A DNA stretch of 64,000 nucleotides from an uncultured Schaedlerella sp. (GTDB taxonomy: Bacteria > Bacillota > Clostridia > Lachnospirales > Lachnospiraceae), in assembly GCA_934435195.1 (NCBI GenBank), contig CAKSAJ010000006.1:1-64000 (forward strand), in the 5' to 3' direction. The notes beneath the pieces were generated by a model. It saw nothing but the letters and a program-made list of their open reading frames with translations. It made no database searches and was not told where the DNA came from. Positions 34,084-42,316 of the stretch are shown one piece after another. Numbering within the stretch: position 1 is the first letter of the stretch; every line of letters starts with the position of its first letter. Both the position numbers and the translations under genes were made by a program.

Positions 34084-34944
34084 GTTGCTGTTTCATTCAC
34101 AACAGCCCAAAGCAAGAAAAGACTATACTCTCCTGCTCAGCTTCGTCGGGCAAGCCCGACTCCAATTCGCTGGATTGCATAGTCTTTTCTTGCTTTTTGG
34201 TGTACCGTGATTGAAATATGTGGAACGATGAGGAGCTGATATCTAATGCATCTCTATCCTCGGTTTGTTCGCTATCGCAGATGTTCTTTTGACAGCCGAT
34301 GTATCTGCACTGCCTTGATATTCGCCGTTGCAGATGCTCTTTTTTAGGTCAATGCATCTGCAATTTGCTTTTCTTTGAACTTGTAGATGCTTTTCAGCCT
34401 GCCTGGCATGTATAATTGCATCTGCATCTTGCCTTTTTTATGGCTTGCGGATACTTCCTTCTCAAATTTTGCATCTACATCCCACGTTTTCTATGACCTG
34501 CGGATGCTTCTCATTGAAATTATACATCCTTAACGTGCTCTTTCAGTGTCTTGCAGATGCCTCCCGCAGAAATTTTACATCTTCAATCCCCGAAAATTCA
34601 TTAGCGCAGATATCACCGCAAAAATTGCATCCTCGACGTTTGTCCAGCAAAGTTCTGCTCTTTCGTTCATCAAGCATGCGATAACGTACAAACCGAAAAC
34701 CAATAGAATACATTTCAGTGAATATGATAGAGGAGTTGGAAATACTTAAGGCGTAGATTTTTGGATTAATAAACTTGAACGAACGTGTTTGAGCTGCGAA
34801 GCAGTGAGTTTGAGTTCAAGTTTATTGTATTTAGCCAAAATCTACGCTTTTATGTATTTCCCTCCGATTTAAATCTGAACAGAAATGTATCCTATTTGTT
34901 TTCGCGTGTTGCCTTATCACTATCTAATGAAACTAAATAGCAAG
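34084..34944. repeat. Composite structured element, full copy C (inverted)
   Basis: This copy runs opposite to copies B, D and E. From left: a weak end GTTGCTGTTTCATTCAC, the terminal hairpin (34112-34194), the small-hairpin array (about 34250-34620), then the nested palindrome (about 34672-34930). The palindrome has stems GGCGTAGATTTT/AAAATCTACGC and TAAACTTGAAC/GTTCAAGTTTA. The element ends with GAAACTAAATAGCAAG. The array gives the clearest units, such as TTGCAGATGC...TGCATCTGCAA and TTGTAGATGC...GCATCTGCAT. It fills the gap between patB and the importer operon. Confidence 0.8.
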
Positions 34945-34973
34945 CGTAAAACTTTTTGAAAAAAATATATAAA

Positions 34974-35007
34974 ACCTATTGACATAGTAGGTATAGGGGT
35001 ATATAAT
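34974..35007 (+). promoter_or_regulatory. Consensus promoter with ACCTA-N9-TAGGT operator (cysteine importer)
   Basis: TTGACA (34979-34984), 17 bases, TATAAT (35002-35007) is a perfect sigma-A promoter. An inverted repeat ACCTA (34974-34978)/TAGGT (34988-34992) brackets the -35. Rrf2-family regulators such as CymR bind comparable AT-rich inverted repeats in front of cysteine genes. The regulator itself is not in the window. Confidence 0.7.
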
Positions 35008-35040
35008 TCGTACCATCAACAAAAAAAGGAGAGAGAAAAC

Positions 35041-35916
35041 ATGAAAAACTTGAAAAAAACATTAGCACTGACATTAGCATTTACATTAGCAGTTGGAGCA
35101 ACTGCTTGTGGTAGTTCCAAAGATTCAGCTGATTCATCGGATAAAGCATCTTCAGGGAAAGAAGTGTATCGTACACTCGATGAGATCAAAGAATCTGGAG
35201 AGATTAACATCGGAGTATTCTCAGACAAAAACCCATTTGGTTATGTAGATGAGAATGGAGAATATCAAGGATATGATATTTATTTCGCAAATAGACTGGG
35301 AGAGGATTTAGGAGTTGATGTAAACTTTGTATCCACAGAGGCAGCCAACCGAATTGAATATCTTCAGACAGGTAAGGTTGATGTGATTCTGGCAAACTTT
35401 ACAGTAACAGATGAACGTGCAGAAGAAGTTGACTTTGCACTTCCATACATGAACGTATCACTCGGTGTTGTATCAAGAGATGACAACGTAATCGAGAGCC
35501 TGGATAACTGGAATGAAGACGACTCCATCATCGTAATTTCCGGAACAACAGCAGAGACATATTTACATGAGAATTATCCGGACATCCCACTTCAGAAATT
35601 TGATTCTTATGCAACAGCAAAAGAAGCATTTGAAAATGGTACATCAGTAGCTTGGGCAAATGATAACACAGAGGTTATCGCATTTGCACTTCAGAATAAA
35701 GGCTACACAGTAGGAATTCCAAATCTTGGAAGCGCAGACAGTATCGCACCTGCTGTAACAAAAGGAAATGACACATTATTAGATTGGATCAACGGAGAAA
35801 TCGAATCATTAGGTGAAGAGAATTTCTTCCATGCAGATTATGAAGCAACATTGAAAGATACTTATGGTACGGACTATGAGGACAGCTTAGTTGTAGAAGG
35901 TGGAAAGACAGAGTAA
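35041..35916 (+). CDS. Amino-acid ABC importer, substrate-binding lipoprotein (CjaA/cysteine-like)
   Basis: This 291-residue protein has a lipoprotein signal ending at Cys23 (ATAC), a Ser/Asp-rich linker and an SBP type-3 domain from about residue 45. The block TEAANRIEYLQTGKVDVILA, then DFALPYMNVSLGVVS, resembles CjaA-like cysteine-binding proteins. It captures substrate outside the cell for the permeases and ATPase encoded next. AAAGGAGAGAG precedes the ATG. A 120-base gap with no terminator separates it from the permease. Confidence 0.9.
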   Translation: MKNLKKTLALTLAFTLAVGATACGSSKDSADSSDKASSGKEVYRTLDEIKESGEINIGVFSDKNPFGYVDENGEYQGYDIYFANRLGEDLGVDVNFVSTEAANRIEYLQTGKVDVILANFTVTDERAEEVDFALPYMNVSLGVVSRDDNVIESLDNWNEDDSIIVISGTTAETYLHENYPDIPLQKFDSYATAKEAFENGTSVAWANDNTEVIAFALQNKGYTVGIPNLGSADSIAPAVTKGNDTLLDWINGEIESLGEENFFHADYEATLKDTYGTDYEDSLVVEGGKTE

Positions 35917-36036
35917 TATCTAACATAATATAGTAAAAAACATAGCAGAAAACTGTGCAAATCTGTTCTTGTGCATCAATTTTGAGAATGGTAGAATAAA
36001 AAAATGCAAATATCAATGAAAGGAGAACACGATTTC

Positions 36037-36696
36037 ATGAATTGGGAATTTATTATGAAGTATATTCCTTTATATGAAAAGGCTGCAAAATTGACAGTCA
36101 AGATAGGAGTAATCGGAATTGTCTTAGCAATTTTAATCGGATTGATATGTGCAATGATTCAATATCACAAAATTCCTGTAGCAAGGCAGATTGTAGCAGT
36201 TTATATTGAACTTAGTAGAAATACCCCCTTGTTAGTACAGCTTTTCTTCATATATTATGGATTTCCAAAGATTGGTCTGCAGCTCGATGCAGAAGTTTGT
36301 GGAGCAATCGGACTTGCGTTTTTAGGCGGAAGTTATATGGCAGAAACATTTCGCAGTGGACTGGAAACCATAGAACCAATCCAGCGAGAAAGTGCAGTCA
36401 GTTTGGGATTAAGCAATCGCCAGACAATGCAATATGTCATTTTGCCGCAGGCAATGTCGGTCAGCGTACCGGCCTTTGTGGCAAATGTAATATTTTTGTT
36501 GAAGGAGACGAGTGTGTTCAGTGCCATCAGTTTGATGGATTTGATGTTTACAGCCAAAGATTTAATTGGTCTGTATTACAAAACAACAGAGAGTCTGTTT
36601 TTGCTCGTCGTCTTTTACCTGATCATTCTGCTTCCAGTGTCAATTCTGGGCAGTCTGTTGGAAAGGAGGCTGCGCCATGCCGGATTTGGGGCTTGA
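36037..36696 (+). CDS. Amino-acid ABC importer permease 1
   Basis: This protein is 219 residues from the ATG at 36037, preceded by AAAGGAGAA; an in-frame ATG at 36004 lies before that site. It has about five membrane helices. The ELSRNTPLLVQLFFIYYG segment (about 60) and EAA loop (ETIEPIQRESAVSLGLSNRQ, about 110-130) are typical of polar amino-acid permeases (HisM/TcyB-like). Its end overlaps the second permease by 20 bases. Confidence 0.92.
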   Translation: MNWEFIMKYIPLYEKAAKLTVKIGVIGIVLAILIGLICAMIQYHKIPVARQIVAVYIELSRNTPLLVQLFFIYYGFPKIGLQLDAEVCGAIGLAFLGGSYMAETFRSGLETIEPIQRESAVSLGLSNRQTMQYVILPQAMSVSVPAFVANVIFLLKETSVFSAISLMDLMFTAKDLIGLYYKTTESLFLLVVFYLIILLPVSILGSLLERRLRHAGFGA

Positions 36697-37351
36697 TGTA
36701 TTATTAAAAGGAAACAACATGATTCGTCTGCTGCAAGGTATGTGGGTAGCACTGCAAATCAGTCTCATTTCTATTGTGATCAGCATGCCACTTGGAATTC
36801 TTGTTGGAGCACTGATGACAATGAAAAATAAAATCGTGCGTGCGATTTTTAGAATTTATCTGGAGATTATCCGTATTATGCCACAGCTGGTGCTTTTGTT
36901 CATCGTATATTTTGGAAGTACAAGAGCATTTGGATGGAGTTTGTCGGGAGAAGTTGCTTCCATTATCGTATTTGTACTGTGGGGAACCGCAGAAATGGGA
37001 GACTTGGTAAGAGGCGCGCTGATCAGCATTCCAAAGCATCAATACGAGAGCAGTGAGGCGCTAGGCCTTACAAAAACGCAGACATATCGCTATATCATTA
37101 TTCCGCAGACCGTCAGACGACTGGTACCGCTTGCTATCAATCTAATCACACGAATGATCAAGACGACCAGCCTTGTGCTTATGATTGGAGTTGTGGAAAT
37201 GTTGAAAGTGGCACAGCAGATTATCGAGGCAAACCGTATGACAAGTCCGAATGCAGCATTTGGAGTATTCCTTGTTGTATTCTTGCTTTACTTCATTGCA
37301 TGCTGGCCAATTAGTATGCTTGCCAGATATCTGGAAAGAAAATGGGGGTGA
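36677..37351 (+). CDS. Amino-acid ABC importer permease 2
   Basis: This 224-residue second permease has five helices. It carries EIIRIMPQLVLLFIVYFG near residue 65 and an EAA loop with SIPKHQYESSEALGLTKTQ. AAAGGAGG lies seven bases before the ATG, inside the end of the first permease. The two permeases most likely form a heterodimer. Confidence 0.92.
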   Translation: MPDLGLDVLLKGNNMIRLLQGMWVALQISLISIVISMPLGILVGALMTMKNKIVRAIFRIYLEIIRIMPQLVLLFIVYFGSTRAFGWSLSGEVASIIVFVLWGTAEMGDLVRGALISIPKHQYESSEALGLTKTQTYRYIIIPQTVRRLVPLAINLITRMIKTTSLVLMIGVVEMLKVAQQIIEANRMTSPNAAFGVFLVVFLLYFIACWPISMLARYLERKWG

Positions 37352-37356
37352 TGCTC

Positions 37357-38106
37357 ATGGCAGAAACATTATTGAATGTAAAAAATCTTACAAAGAAATT
37401 TGAAGGCCATACGATATTAGATGGTATGGATTTGGAAATAAAACAAGGTGAAGTGGTAGTCGTAGTTGGTCCAAGTGGATGTGGAAAGAGTACATTGCTT
37501 CGCTGTATCAATGCATTGGAGCCAATTCAGGGAGGAGAAATTCGTCTCCAGGGAGATTTGGTTGAGTATGGCAGCAAGAATCTGGCGTTGCTTCGTCAGA
37601 AGATAGGAATGGTATTCCAGAGCTATGAATTATTTCCTCATTTGACAGTGATGGATAATATTACATTGGCACCGACAAAAGTACAGAAACGTAAAAAAGA
37701 AGAAGTAAAAAAAGAGGCAATGCAGCTTCTTGAAAGAGTCGGTTTGGCAGATAAGGCAAATAGTTATCCAAGACAGTTGTCCGGTGGACAAAAACAACGA
37801 GTGGCAATCGTTCGTGCACTGTGTATGCATCCGGAGATTCTGCTATTCGATGAGGTAACGGCAGCACTTGACCCGGAGATGGTTCGAGAAGTATTAGATG
37901 TAATGCTCGACCTTGCAAAGCAGGGAAGAACAATGATCATCGTAACACATGAGATGCAGTTCGCAAAAGCTGTTGCAGACCGCGTGATATTCTTGGATCA
38001 GGGCAAGATTGTGGAAGAAGATGCACCAGAAGTGTTCTTCGAGAATCCCAAGACAGAAAGAGCAAAACAGTTTTTGAATGTGTTTACATTTGATAAAGCA
38101 AGATAG
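37357..38106 (+). CDS. Amino-acid ABC importer ATPase
   Basis: This ATPase of about 249 residues has Walker A GPSGCGKST, signature LSGGQKQR, Walker B LLFDEVTAALDPE and the switch His in VTHEM, all intact as in GlnQ/TcyC. Three in-frame starts (37342, 37351, 37357) are possible; GGGGGTG placement favours 37357. The gene ends on TAG, whose G begins the P5 palindrome, which also acts as terminator. Confidence 0.93.
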   Translation: MAETLLNVKNLTKKFEGHTILDGMDLEIKQGEVVVVVGPSGCGKSTLLRCINALEPIQGGEIRLQGDLVEYGSKNLALLRQKIGMVFQSYELFPHLTVMDNITLAPTKVQKRKKEEVKKEAMQLLERVGLADKANSYPRQLSGGQKQRVAIVRALCMHPEILLFDEVTAALDPEMVREVLDVMLDLAKQGRTMIIVTHEMQFAKAVADRVIFLDQGKIVEEDAPEVFFENPKTERAKQFLNVFTFDKAR

Positions 38107-38168
38107 GGACGGAGTTTTCCGGCTTTTTTGCAAGCACAAAAAGCCGGAAAACCCCGTCCTTTTTTGTC
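38106..38168 (+). terminator. GGGACGG palindrome, copy P5, acting as terminator
   Basis: GGGACGGAGTTTTCCGGCTTTTT pairs with AAAAAGCCGGAAAACCCCGTCC around a GCAAGCAC loop, followed by TTTTTT. It shares the GGGACGG/CCGTCC ends and the stop-codon-adjacent position with the other P copies, but its middle differs and it has a T tract. Confidence 0.8.
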
Positions 38169-38290
38169 TCCCTGGCTGGGCTCTGCTGGATTGATTCATC
38201 TTGCCATTTCATTAATGCAATGTTAAAATCGAATTACATGAAATAAAGCTTCAAATGTAGGATATGATGTCAGAAAGGTGCGTGTAGGGA

Positions 38291-39653
38291 GTGGGAAGAT
38301 TTGTAAATTCCAAAACAAGTGCATTTCAAGATGCGTTAAATTCAGAAATATACGTAGATAAGACCGGACTATTGGAATATACCAACCGAGTGATTGATAC
38401 TACAGCAAAATTTATATGCAATAGCAGACCGAGAAGGTTTGGAAAATCCATTACCGCAGATATGCTGACGGCATATTACAGTAAAGGATGCAATTCGGAA
38501 GATATGTTTTCAAATTTGGAAATCAGTAAAAGTGCTGATTATAGAAAACATCTGAATCAATATGATGTCATTCATTTGGATATTCAGTGGTGCATGGAGC
38601 CGGCTGGCGGTGCAGAAAATGTGATTTCATATATTACTGAGAATACAATTAGTGAATTAAAAGAGTATTATCCGAATATATTACCGGAACAAATTCATTC
38701 ATTGCCGGAAGCACTATCAAGAATTCATGAAGCAATCGGAAATAAATTTATTATAATCATTGATGAATGGGATGTTTTGATACGAGATGAAGCATTGAAT
38801 CAGACAATACAGGATGAATATATTAGTTTTCTTCGAGGACTATTTAAAGGAAACGAACCATCTAAATATATTCATTTGGCTTATTTGACTGGGATTCTTC
38901 CGATTAAGAAAGTACAGACACAATCCGCACTGAATAATTTTGCGGAGTTTACAATGTTGGATGCGAAGATATTTGCGAAATATATTGGATTTACGGAAGA
39001 AGAAGTAAAAAGTCTTTGCAATCAATATGGTAGGGATTTTACCGAAGTGAAGCGTTGGTATAATGGTTATCTGCTAAATAATTATCAAGTTTACAATCCC
39101 AAAGCGGTTGTTGAAAGTTTGCGATGGAACCAATATAAAAGTTACTGGTCGCAAACAGGCACGTACGAAGCAATCGTTCCGTTGATTAACATGAATTTTG
39201 ATGGATTAAAAACAGCAATTATAGAGATGCTTTCCGGTGCATCAGTCGAGGTTGATGTATCATCGTTCCAGAATGATATGACAAGTTTTTCGAATAAAGA
39301 TGATGTACTTACGTATTTGATTCATTTGGGATATTTAGCATATAATCAGACAACAGAGACTGCGTTTATTCCAAATGAAGAGATTCGGCAAGAACTTATA
39401 AAAGCGACAAAGCGTAAGAAATGGGATGAATTAGTTGCGTTCCAACGGGAGTCAGTAGAATTCGATGGATTATCCCGTATTAATAGTGGAATTAAAGTGG
39501 AATAAAAACGTTGAGACAGCAATTGAACAAATCAGAACAAAGAAATATCCGGCATCTATTGAGCAATATACTGGTGAAATTTTGTTGGTAGGTATCAATT
39601 ATGATAAGAAAACGAAAAAACATCAATGTAAGATTGAAAAATATAATAAATGA
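38291..39653 (+). pseudogene. AAA-ATPase-like / PDDEXK_9 protein with internal deletion and frameshift
   Basis: From a GTG at 38291 the frame encodes the AAA-ATPase_like domain: FICNSRPRRFGKSI with the P-loop variant (about 41-54), IIIIDEWD as Walker B (about 155), and the helical part to about residue 378. At about 39465 the expected first half of the C-terminal nuclease domain is missing. The C-terminal piece (YPVLIVELKWNKNVETAIEQI, the ELKW of the PD-(D/E)XK core) continues in another frame to 39653. The first frame stops at 39505. The gene has lost roughly 100 codons and is probably inactive. Confidence 0.8.
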
Positions 39654-39658
39654 GAAAT

Positions 39659-39704
39659 AGGGACGGAGAAAAGTGGCTTTTGAGAGCCACTTTTCTCCGT
39701 CCCT
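39659..39704. repeat. GGGACGG palindrome, copy P6
   Basis: AGGGACGGAGAAAAGTGGCT (39659-39678) pairs perfectly over 20 bp with 39685-39704 around TTTGAG. CTGGTTC-like remains follow. It sits five bases after the TGA of the broken ATPase gene and between convergent genes. Confidence 0.85.
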
Positions 39705-39728
39705 GTCTGGTTCACGTTTCTGTCCATC

Positions 39729-40271
39729 TCAACCAAAGGTTACCATTTTTGGCGTATGCCCAAGTGCCGGAATGATATGCTCCATAAGATCGGTTGTTTT
39801 GAATTTTAAGCTTGATGTATTTACACAAGGATGGCATCCAAAATATTCTTTTTTCAAAATATCTTCATCAATCAGAAGTTGTATTTTATGCTCTATATCA
39901 TTCATCAATCCCATAACACTGACGGAGCCGGGAATGATGTCTAAATATTGTTCCATAAATTCAGGCTTGGCAAATGATAATCTGGAACTTCCAATTTGTG
40001 CAGATAATTCTTTGGTTTTAAATGGTTTGTTTCCCGGCATAAGAAGTAGATAAAAATCAGTTGCCTGTCGGTTACATAAAAATAGATTTTTACAAATCGA
40101 GGTGTTATCACCGAGTACTCGATCAATTTCTTCACAAGCTTCCATTGTCATAGCTGCTTCATGGTCAACTCGCTGATAAGATATATTGAGGGTATCTAAA
40201 AAATCATATACGCGTATTTCTTTTGGCAATCTGCCGGTTAAATCTGTTGGTCTTCCGTCTTGTAATTTCAT
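39729..40271 (-). CDS. ProX/YbaK-type prolyl-tRNA editing deacylase
   Basis: This 180-residue protein with the YbaK fold removes Ala (or Cys) wrongly attached to tRNA-Pro. KNLFLCNRQATDFYLLLMPG contains the catalytic Lys region (about 61), and SVSVMGLMND and GCHPCVNTSSLKF match the ProX subgroup. GGAGAGA precedes the ATG. It is a free-standing editing protein, convergent with the broken ATPase gene. A further ~80 bases upstream before element D show nothing I can name. Confidence 0.85.
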   Translation of the reverse strand: MKLQDGRPTDLTGRLPKEIRVYDFLDTLNISYQRVDHEAAMTMEACEEIDRVLGDNTSICKNLFLCNRQATDFYLLLMPGNKPFKTKELSAQIGSSRLSFAKPEFMEQYLDIIPGSVSVMGLMNDIEHKIQLLIDEDILKKEYFGCHPCVNTSSLKFKTTDLMEHIIPALGHTPKMVTFG

Positions 40272-40353
40272 GTCTGTCTCTCCAAATTAAGAATTAAAAT
40301 AATGTGTAACATAGGAATATATTAGAACGAGGGTGGAAGAAAATCAAGGTGGA

Positions 40354-41095
40354 GTTGCTATTTAGTTCACTAAGCAGCAATAAGGTAACGCGCGAAAACA
40401 AATGGAATACATTTCTGTTCAGATTTAAATCGGAGGGAAATACATAAAGACGTAGATTTTGGCTAAATACAATAAACTTGAACTCAAACTCACTGCTATG
40501 CAGTTCAAACACGTTCGTTCAAGTTTATTAACTCCAAAATCTACGCCTTAAGTATTTCCAACTCCTCTATCATATTCACTGAAATGTATTCCATTTGTTT
40601 TCGGCTTGTACGTTATCGCATGCTTGATGAATTAAAGAGCAGAACTTTGCTGGAAAGGTGGTGTGGATGCAAAATTTTGATGAGGAGTATCTGCAAGTTA
40701 TAGAAAAAGCAAGTTGCAGATGCATGATTTCAATGAGAAGCATCCTTAGGTCATAGAAAATGTGGGATGTAGATGCAAAATTTGTGAAGGAAGTATCCTC
40801 AAGTACTAGAAAAGGCAAGATGTAGATGCAATTTATACATGACAGGTGGGCTGAAAAGCATCTGTAAGTTCAAAGAAAAGCAAGTTGCAGATACATTGAA
40901 CTGAAAAAGAGCATCTACAATAGCGAATATCAAGGCAGTGAGGATATAGTGGTTGCCACAAAGACATCTGCAACGGCAAATAACCGAGACGTGTAGATAC
41001 ACCACAAAGCAAGAAAAGACTATGCAATCCAGCGAATTGGAGTCGGGCTTGCCCGACGAAGCTGAGCAGGAGTGCATAGTCTTTTTCTTGTTGGG
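40354..41095. repeat. Composite structured element, copy D
   Basis: The left end GTTGCTATTTAGTTCA (40354-40369) matches the TIR of copy A. Next come the nested palindrome (about 40365-40637, with loop ACTGC-TAT-GCAGT), a shorter hairpin array (about 40665-41000) and the terminal hairpin (41008-41092). The right TIR is not recognisable. The stretch from 41095 to 41320 then holds only AT-rich sequence with no clear promoter. Confidence 0.8.
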
Positions 41096-41319
41096 GATGT
41101 TTTAAACGAAACCGTAAAATCCCCTCTTGCAATTCATTCCTACTCTATGTTAAAGTAGGAAAAAGCATGTTTCTATACGAAATCTAAGGTACGTCGTACC
41201 ATCTATATTCTAATAACATTTCAGAAATCTATGCTTTAATACCAAACATTATGAAAAAAGCAGAAGAGGACTGGGAGTGATTGAAGATAGAGGAAGTTCC
41301 TTCTGCAAAAGGAGGAAAA

Positions 41320-42291
41320 ATGAATACTGAGTTGAAAAATGCTGTATTAGCGACTGACCTTAAAGCACAGTATGATGCTTGTGCAAAAAAGCTGCTTGGA
41401 TACAAAGATATACTGGCACGAATTTTGATAGAGGCAGTAGAAGAATTTCGGGGTATGTCACCGGAAGAAGTGAAGCCATTGATTGAAGATGATATACATA
41501 TCGGGAAGATCCCTATTGACCCAGGGCTTACTAACAAAGTTATTGGAGTGGATGAAAACGGAAAAGAAATCATAGGAATGAATACGGTAAATGAAGAGAT
41601 GAATGCAGGCTACATTTTGTTTGATATTATTTTTTACGTGCACTTGAAAGAGGGACGCTCGAAGATTATCATAAATGTAGAGGCACAGAGAAAAGAACCA
41701 ACAGAATATGACATTCTTAACCGGGCCATTTTTTACGTTAGCAGAGAAATCTCATCCCAGAAAAACAGGGAGTTTGTGAATAGTAATTATAACGATATTA
41801 AGAAAGTTTATTCCATTTGGATATGCATGAACATGTCAGAGAACAGTATGAATCACATTCATTTGCAAAATGATACGATTATAGGAAACCAAAATTGGAA
41901 AGGAAGAGAAGACTTGGTAAATATCGTTATGATAGGGTTAACAAAAGAAGTATCTCCCAGAGAAGAGAAACATGAACTACACCGGCTTCTAGGAGCACTA
42001 TTGTCAGAAACACTAAGAGAAGAGGAAAAATTGAATATACTCAAAAACGAATATCATATACCAATGGAAAAATCAATAGAGGAGGATGTGAAAGTAATGT
42101 GTAATTTAAGTGAAGGAATAGAAGAACGTGGAATAATGAAAGGAAAAGCAGAAGGAAGAACAGAGCACCTCAAACAACAAGTCCAAAAGAAACTTGCAAA
42201 AGGTAAGAGCGTTGAAGTAATCGCAGATGAGCTGGAAGAGAGTGTATCTGCAATTGAAAATGTGCTTGAAGAATTAAGAAAGAATGCATAG
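41320..42291 (+). CDS. Rpn-like PD-(D/E)XK nuclease (transposase-related family)
   Basis: This 323-residue protein has the PD-(D/E)XK pattern: the Asp in LFDIIFYV and the Glu-x-Gln in IINVEAQR (about 110-130). Relatives (Rpn/PDDEXK_2) are recombination-promoting nucleases or former transposases. A lysine/glutamate-rich helix with KAEGRTEHLKQQ ends in a small helical repeat (VEVIADELEESVSAIENVLE), as usual in this family. The ATG at 41320 is preceded by AAAGGAGG; the TTG at 41281 is a less likely start. It lies just before addB, whose chosen start is 26 bases downstream. Confidence 0.82.
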   Translation: MNTELKNAVLATDLKAQYDACAKKLLGYKDILARILIEAVEEFRGMSPEEVKPLIEDDIHIGKIPIDPGLTNKVIGVDENGKEIIGMNTVNEEMNAGYILFDIIFYVHLKEGRSKIIINVEAQRKEPTEYDILNRAIFYVSREISSQKNREFVNSNYNDIKKVYSIWICMNMSENSMNHIHLQNDTIIGNQNWKGREDLVNIVMIGLTKEVSPREEKHELHRLLGALLSETLREEEKLNILKNEYHIPMEKSIEEDVKVMCNLSEGIEERGIMKGKAEGRTEHLKQQVQKKLAKGKSVEVIADELEESVSAIENVLEELRKNA

Positions 42292-42316
42292 TCAGTATTT
42301 GTCTCAGGAGGGTGTC

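Noticed and set aside
42284..42316. addB start at the ATG at 42284.
   Set aside because: It lies within the end of the preceding gene and has no ribosome binding site, whereas 42317 has CAGGAGGG and begins the conserved nucleotide-binding motif.
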